Of a stretch of 64,000 nucleotides of DNA, positions 44,921-53,018 are shown piece by piece; the first letter of the stretch is position 1; each line of letters opens with the position of its first letter. This DNA comes from Mycolicibacterium komanii (GTDB taxonomy: Bacteria > Actinomycetota > Actinomycetes > Mycobacteriales > Mycobacteriaceae): contig NZ_CVTA01000008.1 of NCBI RefSeq assembly GCF_001050035.1, forward strand, positions 1 through 64,000, read 5' to 3'. The position numbers and the translations under genes are program-made. Under the pieces are notes generated by a model. It saw only the letters and a list, made by a program, of their open reading frames with translations, was not told where the DNA came from and did no database searches.

Positions 44921-45214
44921 TCAGGCGACGGCCATTCCGATGAAATAGCTGCTCAACAGGCAGGTCGCGACGAGGACCACCCAACCGTCGGTGAGGCGGC
45001 ACAGCCAGACGGGGGCGTGACGCACCTCCATGAACTCCCGGAAGATGATGCGCACCTTGATCAAAGCGATGGCGATTGCGCTGACGGTGACCACGGTGCT
45101 GGCCTTCAGCGTGCCGTTCTGGTCGACCGCTTCGTCCATCCAGACGTAGACCAACGTCAACAGGGTCAAAACCGCCCAGGCGATCACGAGTCTCTTGTTC
45201 GAGGTGTTGGTCAC
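44921..45214 (-). CDS. Cytochrome c oxidase subunit IV-like small membrane protein
   Basis: A 97-residue protein with three predicted transmembrane segments (residues about 9-26, 38-60 and 77-96) matching the prokaryotic COX4/CyoD-like family. Charged RVRIIFREFMEVRHAP between helices 2 and 3 is characteristic of this group. In oxidases it helps assembly of subunits I and III. GTG start 3 nt after the COX3-like stop. No catalytic subunit I is encoded nearby. Confidence 0.82.
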   Translation of the reverse strand: MTNTSNKRLVIAWAVLTLLTLVYVWMDEAVDQNGTLKASTVVTVSAIAIALIKVRIIFREFMEVRHAPVWLCRLTDGWVVLVATCLLSSYFIGMAVA

Positions 45215-45217
45215 CGA

Positions 45218-45814
45218 TCACCTCACCACGTAGAGCATTGCGAAGATCAGTACCCACAGGAAATCGACTGTGTGCCAGTATGTTGCGCCGGTTTCAACGA
45301 GTTCCTGCGAGCGTCGCGCCGGGCTGCGCAACTGGTAGACGACGACGCCCAGCACGATGAAGCCGATCAACACGTGAATGCAGTGCAGCGACGTGAGGAA
45401 GAAGTAGTGCTGGAAGAACTCGTCGCTGGTGAACGTGTTCCCCATCTGGATCTCCAGGATCCATTCGGACACTTTCGAGATCACGAACGTGACACCGAGT
45501 CCGACGGTCACCCAGGCGTACGTCATGGCCGAGCTGTAGGCACCGTCGCGTGCGGCGCGGACGCATCGGGCGATCGCCCACGAACTCGTCAGCAGGACAA
45601 TCGTGTTGAAAACACCGATCCGAAGATCGAGATCCGCTTGGGACTGCAGGAAGAGATCCGCGTTCTGCGTGCGCAGGGCCAGGTAAACGGAGAAGTAGCC
45701 GGTGAACAGCATGGCCTCGAACAGCACGAACAGCCACATGTCCGGCTGACCGGGCACCCGCCGTTGCGGCTTGTCGTCGAGCCGTTTGGACTCGCCGGCG
45801 ACCAGATCGGTCAT
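45218..45814 (-). CDS. Heme-copper oxidase subunit III-like protein (NorE type)
   Basis: A 198-residue membrane protein with about five transmembrane helices and the COX3 signature LTSLHCIHVLIGFIVL, GATYWHTVDFLWVLIF. The short five-helix form resembles NorE-type proteins found with nitric oxide reductases rather than aa3 oxidase. ATG overlaps the preceding stop by 4 nt. No norB, norC or ctaD-like gene is in the window. Confidence 0.87.
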   Translation of the reverse strand: MTDLVAGESKRLDDKPQRRVPGQPDMWLFVLFEAMLFTGYFSVYLALRTQNADLFLQSQADLDLRIGVFNTIVLLTSSWAIARCVRAARDGAYSSAMTYAWVTVGLGVTFVISKVSEWILEIQMGNTFTSDEFFQHYFFLTSLHCIHVLIGFIVLGVVVYQLRSPARRSQELVETGATYWHTVDFLWVLIFAMLYVVR

Positions 45815-46650
45815 CGAACCGCCTCCACGGTTTGCGATGGTTCGGTCGCACCTTCCGGCGGCAGATCGGGCAGCGGCCCTGTGCCGAAGTCCTCCCGTTC
45901 GATCATCTTTCGCAACAACATGATGAACGCCGCGGTGTAGAAGATGAATACGACCATGTTGATCCACCACGCGATCGCACCGTTCCACGCGAAGGCGCCG
46001 CGCTGGAAAATCCAGGCCGGTGCGACGACGACTTCGGTCAGCGCGTTGCACAGCCCCAGATACGCGAACCACTTCGGGAACACGTTGTTCTTGTCGAGCA
46101 GGATCGCCACCAGCCAGACCACCGAACCGACCAGGAAGACCCCCATCGTTCCGCTGAACGACAGGAACGCGAAGTCATACATCCAGACGATGAGCTCGGG
46201 GTCGCGGTCCGGCCGCAACGCGCCGACGGTCATCGCGATGGCCATCACCAACATGCCCGGCAGGGCAGCGAGCGAATACATGATCAGGTACGAGTAGGCG
46301 AAGACGCGGCTCACCGACATTCGCCACATCGAGTATGCGAGAAGGGCATTCATCGGTGCACACATGCCCGAGATCAGGAACACGACGCCGAACCCCGTGA
46401 GCAGACCGAGATGGCGATCGGCGAACCACTGCACCACCAACGGTGTGTCCCAATCGGGGCTCGGCGGTGGCTGCACGCGCGTGACGAGGAAGAACAGCAC
46501 GCCGTAGAGCTGATAGAAAATCACCATCACCCACCACGCGAACCACAACTCACGCTTGGGGTGGTAGCGGCAGTTCCAGACCAGGCGGGCTAGCCGTGAA
46601 TCGCCGGGCGGCTCGGATGGCGTCATCCGTTCAGCGCTCGAGGCGCTCAT
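45811..46650 (-). CDS. Polytopic membrane protein, paralogue of the next gene upstream
   Basis: A 279-residue protein with six or so hydrophobic segments (e.g. WFAWWVMVIFYQLYGVLFFL, LLTGFGVVFLISGMCAPMNAL, YLIMYSLAALPGMLVMAIAM) and an acidic/proline-rich cytoplasmic tail. I do not recognise the family. Its C-terminal half aligns by eye with the product of 46647-47354 (GAFAWNGAIAWW versus GPFAWDGVLSFW), so the two genes are a tandem duplication. Overlap of 4 nt on each side places it in the COX-like operon. Confidence 0.8.
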   Translation of the reverse strand: MSASSAERMTPSEPPGDSRLARLVWNCRYHPKRELWFAWWVMVIFYQLYGVLFFLVTRVQPPPSPDWDTPLVVQWFADRHLGLLTGFGVVFLISGMCAPMNALLAYSMWRMSVSRVFAYSYLIMYSLAALPGMLVMAIAMTVGALRPDRDPELIVWMYDFAFLSFSGTMGVFLVGSVVWLVAILLDKNNVFPKWFAYLGLCNALTEVVVAPAWIFQRGAFAWNGAIAWWINMVVFIFYTAAFIMLLRKMIEREDFGTGPLPDLPPEGATEPSQTVEAVR

Positions 46651-47354
46651 GCGACGACCGCGACTTCTGCCCGCTGGCGGCGGATGTTCTGGGCCAAAAC
46701 AATTCCCATCACCGCTATCCACGCCGCGATCGCGATGTTCTTGACCCAGAACGACAGCACACCGTCCCACGCGAACGGGCCCTCGAATGTCACCGCGCCG
46801 AATGCCGCCGGCATCAGTGCGACGGCGATGAGCAGGTTGAAGTGCGCCACCCACCGCCGGAAGACGGGCTGGTCCCGGCGATCCCAGTAGATCGCCAGGG
46901 CCAGCACCAGGCACTGCGCGATGAGATAGGGCACCAGCACCGTGAAGGTGACCCAGGCGAGGTCGTTGAGCAGTTGTGTCAGCTCAGGAGAACGCTCGGG
47001 CCGGAAGGAACCCAATAGCCAGAACATGTTGGCGATCAGGAACAGCGTCGGCGGACCGCCCGCGCATGCGATCAAGCAGTAGGACAAAATCGGCGTCCGG
47101 TGCGCCATCTTGCGGACCTGCATCGCAAGCAGAACCACCGTCGGGATCAGCCCGACGCCGAACCAGTTGAACAAGATCATGCTGTAGCGGATCCGGGCCG
47201 TCTCGTCGCGGTAGAAACCCGCGACCTCCTCGGCGGACATCGTCGGCGACATCGGATGCAGGAAACCGGGGAACAGGAAGAAGGCGGACGCCCAGATGAT
47301 CACCATCGCGGGCAACGCCCACAGCATGATCAACTCGCCATCAGTTCGTCTCAT
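46647..47354 (-). CDS. Polytopic membrane protein, first gene of the COX-like operon
   Basis: A 235-residue protein with about six transmembrane helices, starting at ATG 47354 with GGAG 6 nt upstream. Segments include LWALPAMVIIWASAFFLF, FNWFGVGLIPTVVLLAMQV and NIAIAAWIAVMGIVLAQNI. Homologous to the following gene. The absence of conserved His pairs makes a heme-bearing role uncertain. Its promoter region contains the 41-bp palindrome. Confidence 0.8.
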   Translation of the reverse strand: MRRTDGELIMLWALPAMVIIWASAFFLFPGFLHPMSPTMSAEEVAGFYRDETARIRYSMILFNWFGVGLIPTVVLLAMQVRKMAHRTPILSYCLIACAGGPPTLFLIANMFWLLGSFRPERSPELTQLLNDLAWVTFTVLVPYLIAQCLVLALAIYWDRRDQPVFRRWVAHFNLLIAVALMPAAFGAVTFEGPFAWDGVLSFWVKNIAIAAWIAVMGIVLAQNIRRQRAEVAVVA

Positions 47355-47370
47355 CGTCCGCTCCAACGTC

Positions 47371-47411
47371 AGTTGCCGATCGGCTACTCGGACGGTAGCC
47401 GATCGGCAACT
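47371..47411. promoter_or_regulatory. 41-bp perfect inverted repeat, TetR operator pair
   Basis: AGTTGCCGATCGGCTAC (47371-47387) and GTAGCCGATCGGCAACT (47395-47411) are exact reverse complements around TCGGACG. Each arm is itself built on the palindrome GCCGATCGGC, so the site looks like two operators in tandem. It fills most of the 88-bp gap between the divergent membrane-protein operon and the TetR gene, so control of both is nearly certain. Confidence 0.85.
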
Positions 47412-47442
47412 AAGCGGTCAATGCTCGGCTACCCTCGTCGAT

Positions 47443-48063
47443 GTGGCCACTGCAGAGCGGAGATTCAGCGCGATCACGCGTACCGCCGCCCAGACGCGCG
47501 TGCTGGACGCCGCACTGGAGCTGATCTCCGAACACGGGGTCAGCGGGACGTCGCTGCAGATGATCGCCGACGCGATGGGTGTGACGAAGGCGGCGGTGTA
47601 TCGCCAGTTCAAGACCAAGGAAGAGATCGTCATCGCGATCACCGAGCGGGAGATGAGCAAGCTCGAGGACGCCCTGGAAGCCGCCGAGGCTCAAGGACAT
47701 CCGCTGCGGGCGCGCGAGGTGCTCCTCGATCGGATGATCGAGCAGGCGATCGATCGCCGCGGCGCGTTCAGCGTGCCGCTCTTCGATCCCGTCATCATCC
47801 GGTTGCAGGCCGAGTACGAACCATTCCAACGGTTCATCGAACGCCTTTACGCCGCGCTGCTCGGCACCGAGGCCGGTGTCGAGGCGCGCCTGCACGCGGC
47901 GATGCTGTCGAGCGCGATCAGTGTCGCGGTCATGCATCCGCTACTGGCCGACATCGACGGCGACACGCTCCGCGTTCAACTCGAGCAGATGACGCGCCGC
48001 ATGCTGGACCTGCCCGCTCAGGGCTCGTCGCGCACAACGAAAAGGCGCTCGGCAGCGGTGTAG
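47443..48063 (+). CDS. TetR-family regulator of the COX-like membrane operon
   Basis: A 206-residue TetR protein starting at GTG 47443. HTH: TRVLDAALELISEHGVSGTSLQMIADAMGVTKAAVYRQFKTKEEIV. The ATG further upstream would place the operator inside the gene and is rejected. It is divergent from the four-gene membrane operon across the 41-bp palindrome. Its 3' end overlaps the convergent MeaB gene by 46 nt. Confidence 0.88.
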   Translation: MATAERRFSAITRTAAQTRVLDAALELISEHGVSGTSLQMIADAMGVTKAAVYRQFKTKEEIVIAITEREMSKLEDALEAAEAQGHPLRAREVLLDRMIEQAIDRRGAFSVPLFDPVIIRLQAEYEPFQRFIERLYAALLGTEAGVEARLHAAMLSSAISVAVMHPLLADIDGDTLRVQLEQMTRRMLDLPAQGSSRTTKRRSAAV

Positions 48064-48905
48064 GGGTCGTCGTCGCCGTCGGCGACGGCCGCTGCCAGGC
48101 GATCGAGCTCGGGATGGGTACGCAGCAGCGTCTGCGCCAGCGACAAGATCTGCGCCCTGGCCCGCGCGGCGCGTCGTTCTGGACTGTCGGAACGGTGGTG
48201 CGCCTCGATGGCGTCGACGAGTTCGGTGAGGCCCTCGCCCTGCGCTGCAACGAGTTTCAGGACCGGGGCCATCGTTTCGGCGCGTAGATCGCGCACGGTC
48301 TGGTCGGCACCCTCGCGGTCGGCCTTGTTCACCACGACGATGTCAGCCACTTCCAGCAACCCGGCCTTGGCCGCTTGCACGGCGTCACCGGCGCCGGGAT
48401 TCAGGATGACGACAGTGGGATCGGCGACGGCCGCGATCTCGATCTCGGACTGCCCGACGCCGACGGTCTCCAGCACCACCAACCCGTAGGACAGCGCCGC
48501 GAGCACTCGGATCGCCGCGGGCACCGCTGCGGCCAGCCCGCCGAGATGTCCGCGTGCCGCGACGGACCGGATGAGCACGTCGGGATCGTTGATGTGGGCG
48601 GCCATCCGGATCCGGTCCCCGAGCAGCGCTCCCCCGCTGTACGGCGACGACGGGTCGACCGCCAATACCGCCACACGTTCGCCGCGTTCCCGGTATGCGC
48701 CCACGAGCGCACCGACCGTCGTCGACTTCCCCGCACCCGGCGGACCGGTCACGCCCACGACCCGAGGCAGGTCGACAGCCCCGAGCTCTTCGAGAAGCTC
48801 GCTGCGCCGGGGGCTTTCGACAACGCTGAGCAACCGGCCGGTCGCGCGGGCCGATCCGTTACGCGCCGCCTCGATGAGCTCGGCGATGCGGTCTGAGCTT
48901 GTCAT
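48018..48905 (-). CDS. meaB: Methylmalonyl-CoA mutase-associated GTPase MeaB
   Basis: A 295-residue G3E-family GTPase: Walker A GVTGPPGAGKSTTVGAL, DPSSPYSGGALLGDRIRM (the MeaB/ArgK signature), ETVGVGQSE and base-specificity NKAD. It loads and protects adenosylcobalamin in acyl-CoA mutases. A mutase with separate subunits lies 10 kb away at 57764-59757, and this is the only such client visible. It follows the thiolase by 11 nt, so thiolase and chaperone are co-transcribed. Confidence 0.93.
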   Translation of the reverse strand: MTSSDRIAELIEAARNGSARATGRLLSVVESPRRSELLEELGAVDLPRVVGVTGPPGAGKSTTVGALVGAYRERGERVAVLAVDPSSPYSGGALLGDRIRMAAHINDPDVLIRSVAARGHLGGLAAAVPAAIRVLAALSYGLVVLETVGVGQSEIEIAAVADPTVVILNPGAGDAVQAAKAGLLEVADIVVVNKADREGADQTVRDLRAETMAPVLKLVAAQGEGLTELVDAIEAHHRSDSPERRAARARAQILSLAQTLLRTHPELDRLAAAVADGDDDPYTAAERLFVVRDEP

Positions 48906-48916
48906 CGATTGGCAGT

Positions 48917-50068
48917 CTACGGAGCCGGCACCTCGATGACCGTGGCCGATCCCATTCCGCCGCCAGCGCACATCGCGGCGACCCCGATACCGCCGCCACG
49001 CCTGCGCAGCTCGTGTACGAGCGTGACGAGCATCCGCGCGCCGGTGGCCGCGACCGGGTGACCGAGCGAGCAACCGCTTCCGCTGACGTTGACGCGGTCG
49101 GGATCGATGTCGAGCAGTTTGACAGTCGCCACGCACATCGCCGCGAACGCCTCGTTGATCTCGAACAGGTCGACGTCGGCGATCGAAATGCCCGCGCGTT
49201 TGAGCGCTTTCGGGATCGCCTCGACGGGCGCCAACCCGGTGAAGGCGGGATCGACGCCGACCGACGCCCACGCCTTGACGGTGCCCAGCGAGGGCAGTCC
49301 GATCCGGTCGCTGGCCAGCGTCAGCACCGCGGCACCGTCGTTGGCGCCGCACGCGTTGCCCGCGGTGATGGAGAAGCCCTCGATCTCGGGATGCAGCGGT
49401 TTGAGCGCGGCGAGCTTCTCGATGCTGGTGTCGCGGCGCGGATGCTCGTCGGTGTCGAACATTCCGTACGGCGTCTCGATGCCGACGATCTCGTCCTTGA
49501 AGCGGCCCTCGTCGATCGCCTGGATCGCCTTGCGGTGCGAGCCGAGCGCCCACTCGTCCATCTCCTCGCGGCTGATGCCCGCGCGGACTGCAGCGTTCCA
49601 GCCGACGGTGATCGACATGTCCATGTTCGGCGCGTCGGCGCGGTCGGGGTGCGTGGGCGGAAACCAGTCGAGCATCGCGGCGTCCTTCGCGCTGCTGGCG
49701 CGGCGGGTGAAGCGCGGTGTGGTCGAGGCGGAATTCACGCCGCCGGCGATCACCACCTGGTCCATGCCGGCGCGGATGCTCGCGGCGGCGCTCTGCACCG
49801 CGGCCTGTCCTGCCGCGCAGTGCCGGTTGTTCGACAGCCCGGGCACCGAGGTGAGGCCCGCGGTGATCGCGGCGTGGCGGGCGATCACGCCGCCGCCGTA
49901 AAGCCCCTCGCCGAGGATGACGTCGTCGACCGTCAGCCCGTCGATCTCACCTGCCGCCGCGCCGACGACGTGCTCGGCCAGCTGATAGGCGTCGGTGTCG
50001 CGCAGGGTGCCCTTCATTGCGGTGCCGATGGGGGTGCGCAGGGCGGTGACGATAGCGGCTTCAGGCAT
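48917..50068 (-). CDS. Thiolase (acetyl-CoA acyltransferase)
   Basis: A 383-residue thiolase. Nucleophile Cys in NNRHCAAGQAAV, NEAFAAM, GHPVAATGAR and the second catalytic Cys in CAGGGMGSA are all present, so biosynthetic or degradative thiolysis is expected. GxG active-site loops are intact. It starts the minus pair with meaB, opposite the SDR at 50144, with the GAGAA palindrome between. Confidence 0.93.
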   Translation of the reverse strand: MPEAAIVTALRTPIGTAMKGTLRDTDAYQLAEHVVGAAAGEIDGLTVDDVILGEGLYGGGVIARHAAITAGLTSVPGLSNNRHCAAGQAAVQSAAASIRAGMDQVVIAGGVNSASTTPRFTRRASSAKDAAMLDWFPPTHPDRADAPNMDMSITVGWNAAVRAGISREEMDEWALGSHRKAIQAIDEGRFKDEIVGIETPYGMFDTDEHPRRDTSIEKLAALKPLHPEIEGFSITAGNACGANDGAAVLTLASDRIGLPSLGTVKAWASVGVDPAFTGLAPVEAIPKALKRAGISIADVDLFEINEAFAAMCVATVKLLDIDPDRVNVSGSGCSLGHPVAATGARMLVTLVHELRRRGGGIGVAAMCAGGGMGSATVIEVPAP

Positions 50069-50089
50069 GGGTAACTCCGTCTCGACGGT

Positions 50090-50108
50090 ATGAGAATGCT
50101 ATTCTCTC
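50090..50108. promoter_or_regulatory. Operator GAGAA-TGCTA-TTCTC between thiolase and SDR genes
   Basis: The core palindrome occupies 50092-50106 (extended ATGAGAATGCTATTCTCTC). It is 23 nt upstream of the thiolase start and 36 nt upstream of the SDR start, so a single bound dimer could control both directions. Confidence 0.75.
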
Positions 50109-50143
50109 AAGCCGAGAGTGCCAGTTGCAAGAAGGGGAACCAC

Positions 50144-50908
50144 ATGCAAATTGCGGGTAGTTCGGCAATCGTGGTCGGCGGGGCCGGTGGCCTGGGCGAG
50201 GCGACGGTTCGGCGTCTGCACGGCGCCGGGGCCAAGGTCGTCGTCGCGGACATGGCCGACGACAAGGGCAAGAAGCTGGAAAGCGAGCTCGGCGTGCGTT
50301 ATGTCCGCACCGATGCGACGTCGGAGGAGTCCGTCAACGCGGCGATCGCGGAGGCCTCTTCGCTGGCTCCCCTGCGCATTTCGGTCGACACGCACGGGGG
50401 CCCGGCGAGCGGCGGCCGGCTCATCGGCAAGGACGGCTCACCGCTGGCCCTCGACGGGTTCAAGACGACGATCGAGTTCTACCTCACCGCGGTCTTCAAC
50501 GTGATGCGGTTGGCGGCCGCGGAGATCGCGAAGTCCGAACCGCTCGACGAGGGCGCTCGCGGCGTCATCATCAACACCGCGTCCATCGCCGGCTATGAGG
50601 GCCAGATCGGTCAGCTGCCGTACGCCGCGGCCAAGGGCGGCGTGATCGGCATGACTCTCAATGCCGCGCGCGACCTCTCGCCGCTGGGAATCCGGGTGGT
50701 CACCATCGCGCCGGGCACCATCAACACCCCCGCGTACGGGCAGGCCGCCGACCAACTCGAGCAGTACTGGGGTCCGCAGGTGCCGTTCCCGAAGCGGATG
50801 GGCCGGTCGACGGAGTACGCGCAGTTGGCGCAGAGCATCGTCGAAAACGACTATCTCAACGGCGAAATCATCCGACTCGACGGAGCGCTGCGCTTCCCGC
50901 CCAAGTAA
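50144..50908 (+). CDS. SDR of the 3-hydroxyacyl-CoA dehydrogenase (HSD10) type
   Basis: A 254-residue SDR. GGAGGLGEATVRRL, a short GGPASGGRLIGKDG insertion, NTASIAGYEG and YAAAKGG resemble the type II 3-hydroxyacyl-CoA dehydrogenase/17-beta-HSD10 group, which oxidises branched 3-hydroxyacyl-CoAs. AAGGGGAAC precedes ATG 50144. Placed opposite a thiolase it would supply the ketoacyl-CoA for thiolysis. Confidence 0.87.
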   Translation: MQIAGSSAIVVGGAGGLGEATVRRLHGAGAKVVVADMADDKGKKLESELGVRYVRTDATSEESVNAAIAEASSLAPLRISVDTHGGPASGGRLIGKDGSPLALDGFKTTIEFYLTAVFNVMRLAAAEIAKSEPLDEGARGVIINTASIAGYEGQIGQLPYAAAKGGVIGMTLNAARDLSPLGIRVVTIAPGTINTPAYGQAADQLEQYWGPQVPFPKRMGRSTEYAQLAQSIVENDYLNGEIIRLDGALRFPPK

Positions 50909-50925
50909 CCACTTCTCCTTTATCC

Positions 50926-51139
50926 GCGAGCGTGCGTGTCTGCACACGACACCCCGCAGCTCTGCAGCAATTCGCGCACCGTCGCGCCGCCGCGACGGTG
51001 CGCGTTTGCATATACCCGCCGTGCCGGTGCTGCGCAGGGCGTCCCCGTGGCAACATCTTGCGCACGCTCGCGCGCCGCGAGCGTGCTCATAATGCCGCGC
51101 ATGACCGGCGTGTCGTATGCAGACACGCACGCTCGCGCC
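50926..51139. repeat. Structured intergenic region: repeat copies C and D plus two perfect hairpins
   Basis: The 243-bp gap between convergent SDR and enoyl-CoA hydratase genes has no credible ORF. It holds repeat copy C (50926-50957), inverted copy D (51107-51139), a perfect 13-bp stem with 4-nt loop (50974-50986 with 50991-51003), and a perfect 11-bp stem with 3-nt loop (51062-51072 with 51076-51086). Bidirectional termination is the simplest role; a structured RNA cannot be excluded. Confidence 0.75.
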
Positions 51140-51151
51140 CAGGGGGGTGTG

Positions 51152-51919
51152 CTACTTCTTCTTCGCGTTGAGGCGGGTGACGATCTCGCGGAAGTCGTCG
51201 GTCTTGAACGACTGCTCTTCGGCGGTATTCGCGTAGTCGAGCACCGCCAAGACCGACCGCTCGAGGTGAATGTTCAACAGCCGCTTCGTGCTTTCGACGG
51301 CTTGACGCGGCAGCTCCATGATCTTCTTCGCGCAGGCGATCGCCTCGCTCAGCGGGTCTTCGACGACATGATTCGCCAACCCTAGTTCGGCGGCGCGCTG
51401 CGCCGAGATCCGTGCGCCCGTCAGGGCGTACTCCTTGGCGTGCAGCAGGCTCATCTCCAGCGGCCACACCAAGGGTCCGCCGTCGGCGGCGACCAGGCCG
51501 ACCTGAACGTGCGGATCGGCCAGGTAGGCATCCTCTTTGATGTAGACGATGTCCGACAACGCCACCAGGCTGCAGCCCAGCCCCATCGCGGGACCGTTGA
51601 CCGCCGCCACCACCGGGATCCGGCAGCGCGCCATGCCCAGCACGATCTCGCGACCGTGCAGGATCGTCTTGGCGCGCAAGTCGGCGTCCTGGCGCAATTC
51701 CTCGAGATAACCGAAGTCGCCGCCGGCCGAAAAAGCCCTTCCCGCACCGGTGATCACCGCCGCACGGGCCTCGCGGTCCTCCGCGAGCCGCGGCCACAAC
51801 CAGGCGAGTCCACAGTGCAGGTCGTCGTTGACCGAGTTCAGCGACTCCGGCCGGTTCAGCGTGATGATGCGCAGCGCACCGTCGGCCTGGACGTCGATCT
51901 CCGGGGGTAGGTCGTACAA
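51152..51919 (-). CDS. Enoyl-CoA hydratase/isomerase
   Basis: A 255-residue crotonase with GAGRAFSAGGDFGYL and NGPAMGLGCSLVALSDIV; the loop VQVGLVAADGGPLVWP has Asp where hydratases carry the second Glu, a pattern met in isomerases and dehalogenase-like members. TTG 51919 is accepted because AGGAG lies 6 nt upstream; it begins 1 nt after the FadE stop. Last gene of the minus operon 55199-51152. Confidence 0.88.
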   Translation of the reverse strand: MYDLPPEIDVQADGALRIITLNRPESLNSVNDDLHCGLAWLWPRLAEDREARAAVITGAGRAFSAGGDFGYLEELRQDADLRAKTILHGREIVLGMARCRIPVVAAVNGPAMGLGCSLVALSDIVYIKEDAYLADPHVQVGLVAADGGPLVWPLEMSLLHAKEYALTGARISAQRAAELGLANHVVEDPLSEAIACAKKIMELPRQAVESTKRLLNIHLERSVLAVLDYANTAEEQSFKTDDFREIVTRLNAKKK

Positions 51920-51920
51920 C

Positions 51921-53018
51921 TCAAACTCCTAATCCGAGAATGCGCGAAGCGATGATGTTCTTCTGAATCTGCGACGTACCGCCCATCACGCTCTGCGCGC
52001 GGCTGTACATGTAGGCGCCGAACAGTTCGGGATCGCTCGTGCCGACAGTGGCCAACGCGGCGTGTCCCACGGACTGCTCGACCCACGTCATCAACAGTTT
52101 GTCCAGCGACCCCTGCGGCCCGTGGGTCAACCCGTCAAGCTGTTCAGAGAGCCTCCTGCGCACGTGCAGCCTCAGCATCTCGGTCTGCACCCACGCCCAG
52201 GCCAGCTCCTCGGGAGCCGAACCGTCCACCCGGGAGGCCAACTGCCGCACCAGCTTTCCGTAGCGTGCCGAGAAGCCCAGCGTCGATGGCTCCCGCTCGT
52301 GGCTGACGACGGTCATCGCCAGCTTCCAGCCCTCACCCGGCGCACCGACCATGTTCTCGGCGGGCACCCGGGCCCCGTCGAACAGCACCTGGCCGAACTC
52401 CTTGGTGACGCCGCTGATCATCTTCAGCGGCCGCTGTTCGATCCCCGGCTGGTGCATCGGCACGATGAAGGCCGAGATGCCTTTGTGCTTCGGCACATCC
52501 TTGTCGGTGCGGGCCAACAGCAGACACCAGTCGGCCACATCCGAATAGCTGGTCCAGATCTTGTGGCCATGGATGACGTAGGTGTCGGGGTCGTCACCGC
52601 ACCGGGTCGCCGTCGTGGTCAGCGACGCCAGATCGGAACCCGCACCGGGTTCGGAGAAGCCCTGGCACCACCGCTCGGTGCCGTTGATCATTCCGGGCAG
52701 GAACCGCTGCCGGAGCTCTTCGCTGCCGTGGTGCGACAGCCCGACCACCAGGTACCCCAGGCTCGGCCGCGCCGGCGCCCCCACCTTGGCGATCTCTTCG
52801 TCGACGATCACGTCATAAACGGGCGGCAGATCCTGTCCGCCATACTCTTTCGGCCACGACGTGCCGAAGAACCCGGCTTCGTAGAGCGCCTGATGCCATG
52901 CGCCCTGCGCGGCCCAGTACTCGTCGCCCGACGTGGGGAACTTCCCCTTCTGCTCGGTCAGCCAACCGCGCAACCGCTCGCGGAACGCGGCTTCCTCCGG
53001 CGAGTCACGAAAGTCCAA
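51921..53018 (-). CDS. Acyl-CoA dehydrogenase (FadE), large subunit
   Basis: A 365-residue acyl-CoA dehydrogenase: GFSEPGAGSDLASL, HGHKIWTSYSDVADWCLLLART and the C-terminal VMGGTSQIQKNIIASRILG. TTG 53018 is preceded by GGAGGAG at 7 nt. It overlaps the small FadE by 14 nt. The pair probably forms one heteromeric dehydrogenase acting on the CoA ester made by the synthetase upstream. Confidence 0.92.
   Translation of the reverse strand: MDFRDSPEEAAFRERLRGWLTEQKGKFPTSGDEYWAAQGAWHQALYEAGFFGTSWPKEYGGQDLPPVYDVIVDEEIAKVGAPARPSLGYLVVGLSHHGSEELRQRFLPGMINGTERWCQGFSEPGAGSDLASLTTTATRCGDDPDTYVIHGHKIWTSYSDVADWCLLLARTDKDVPKHKGISAFIVPMHQPGIEQRPLKMISGVTKEFGQVLFDGARVPAENMVGAPGEGWKLAMTVVSHEREPSTLGFSARYGKLVRQLASRVDGSAPEELAWAWVQTEMLRLHVRRRLSEQLDGLTHGPQGSLDKLLMTWVEQSVGHAALATVGTSDPELFGAYMYSRAQSVMGGTSQIQKNIIASRILGLGV

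Noticed and set aside
50926..51139. CRISPR-like array
   Set aside because: Repeats are inverted, not regularly spaced direct repeats, there are no unique spacers of even length and no cas genes anywhere in the window.
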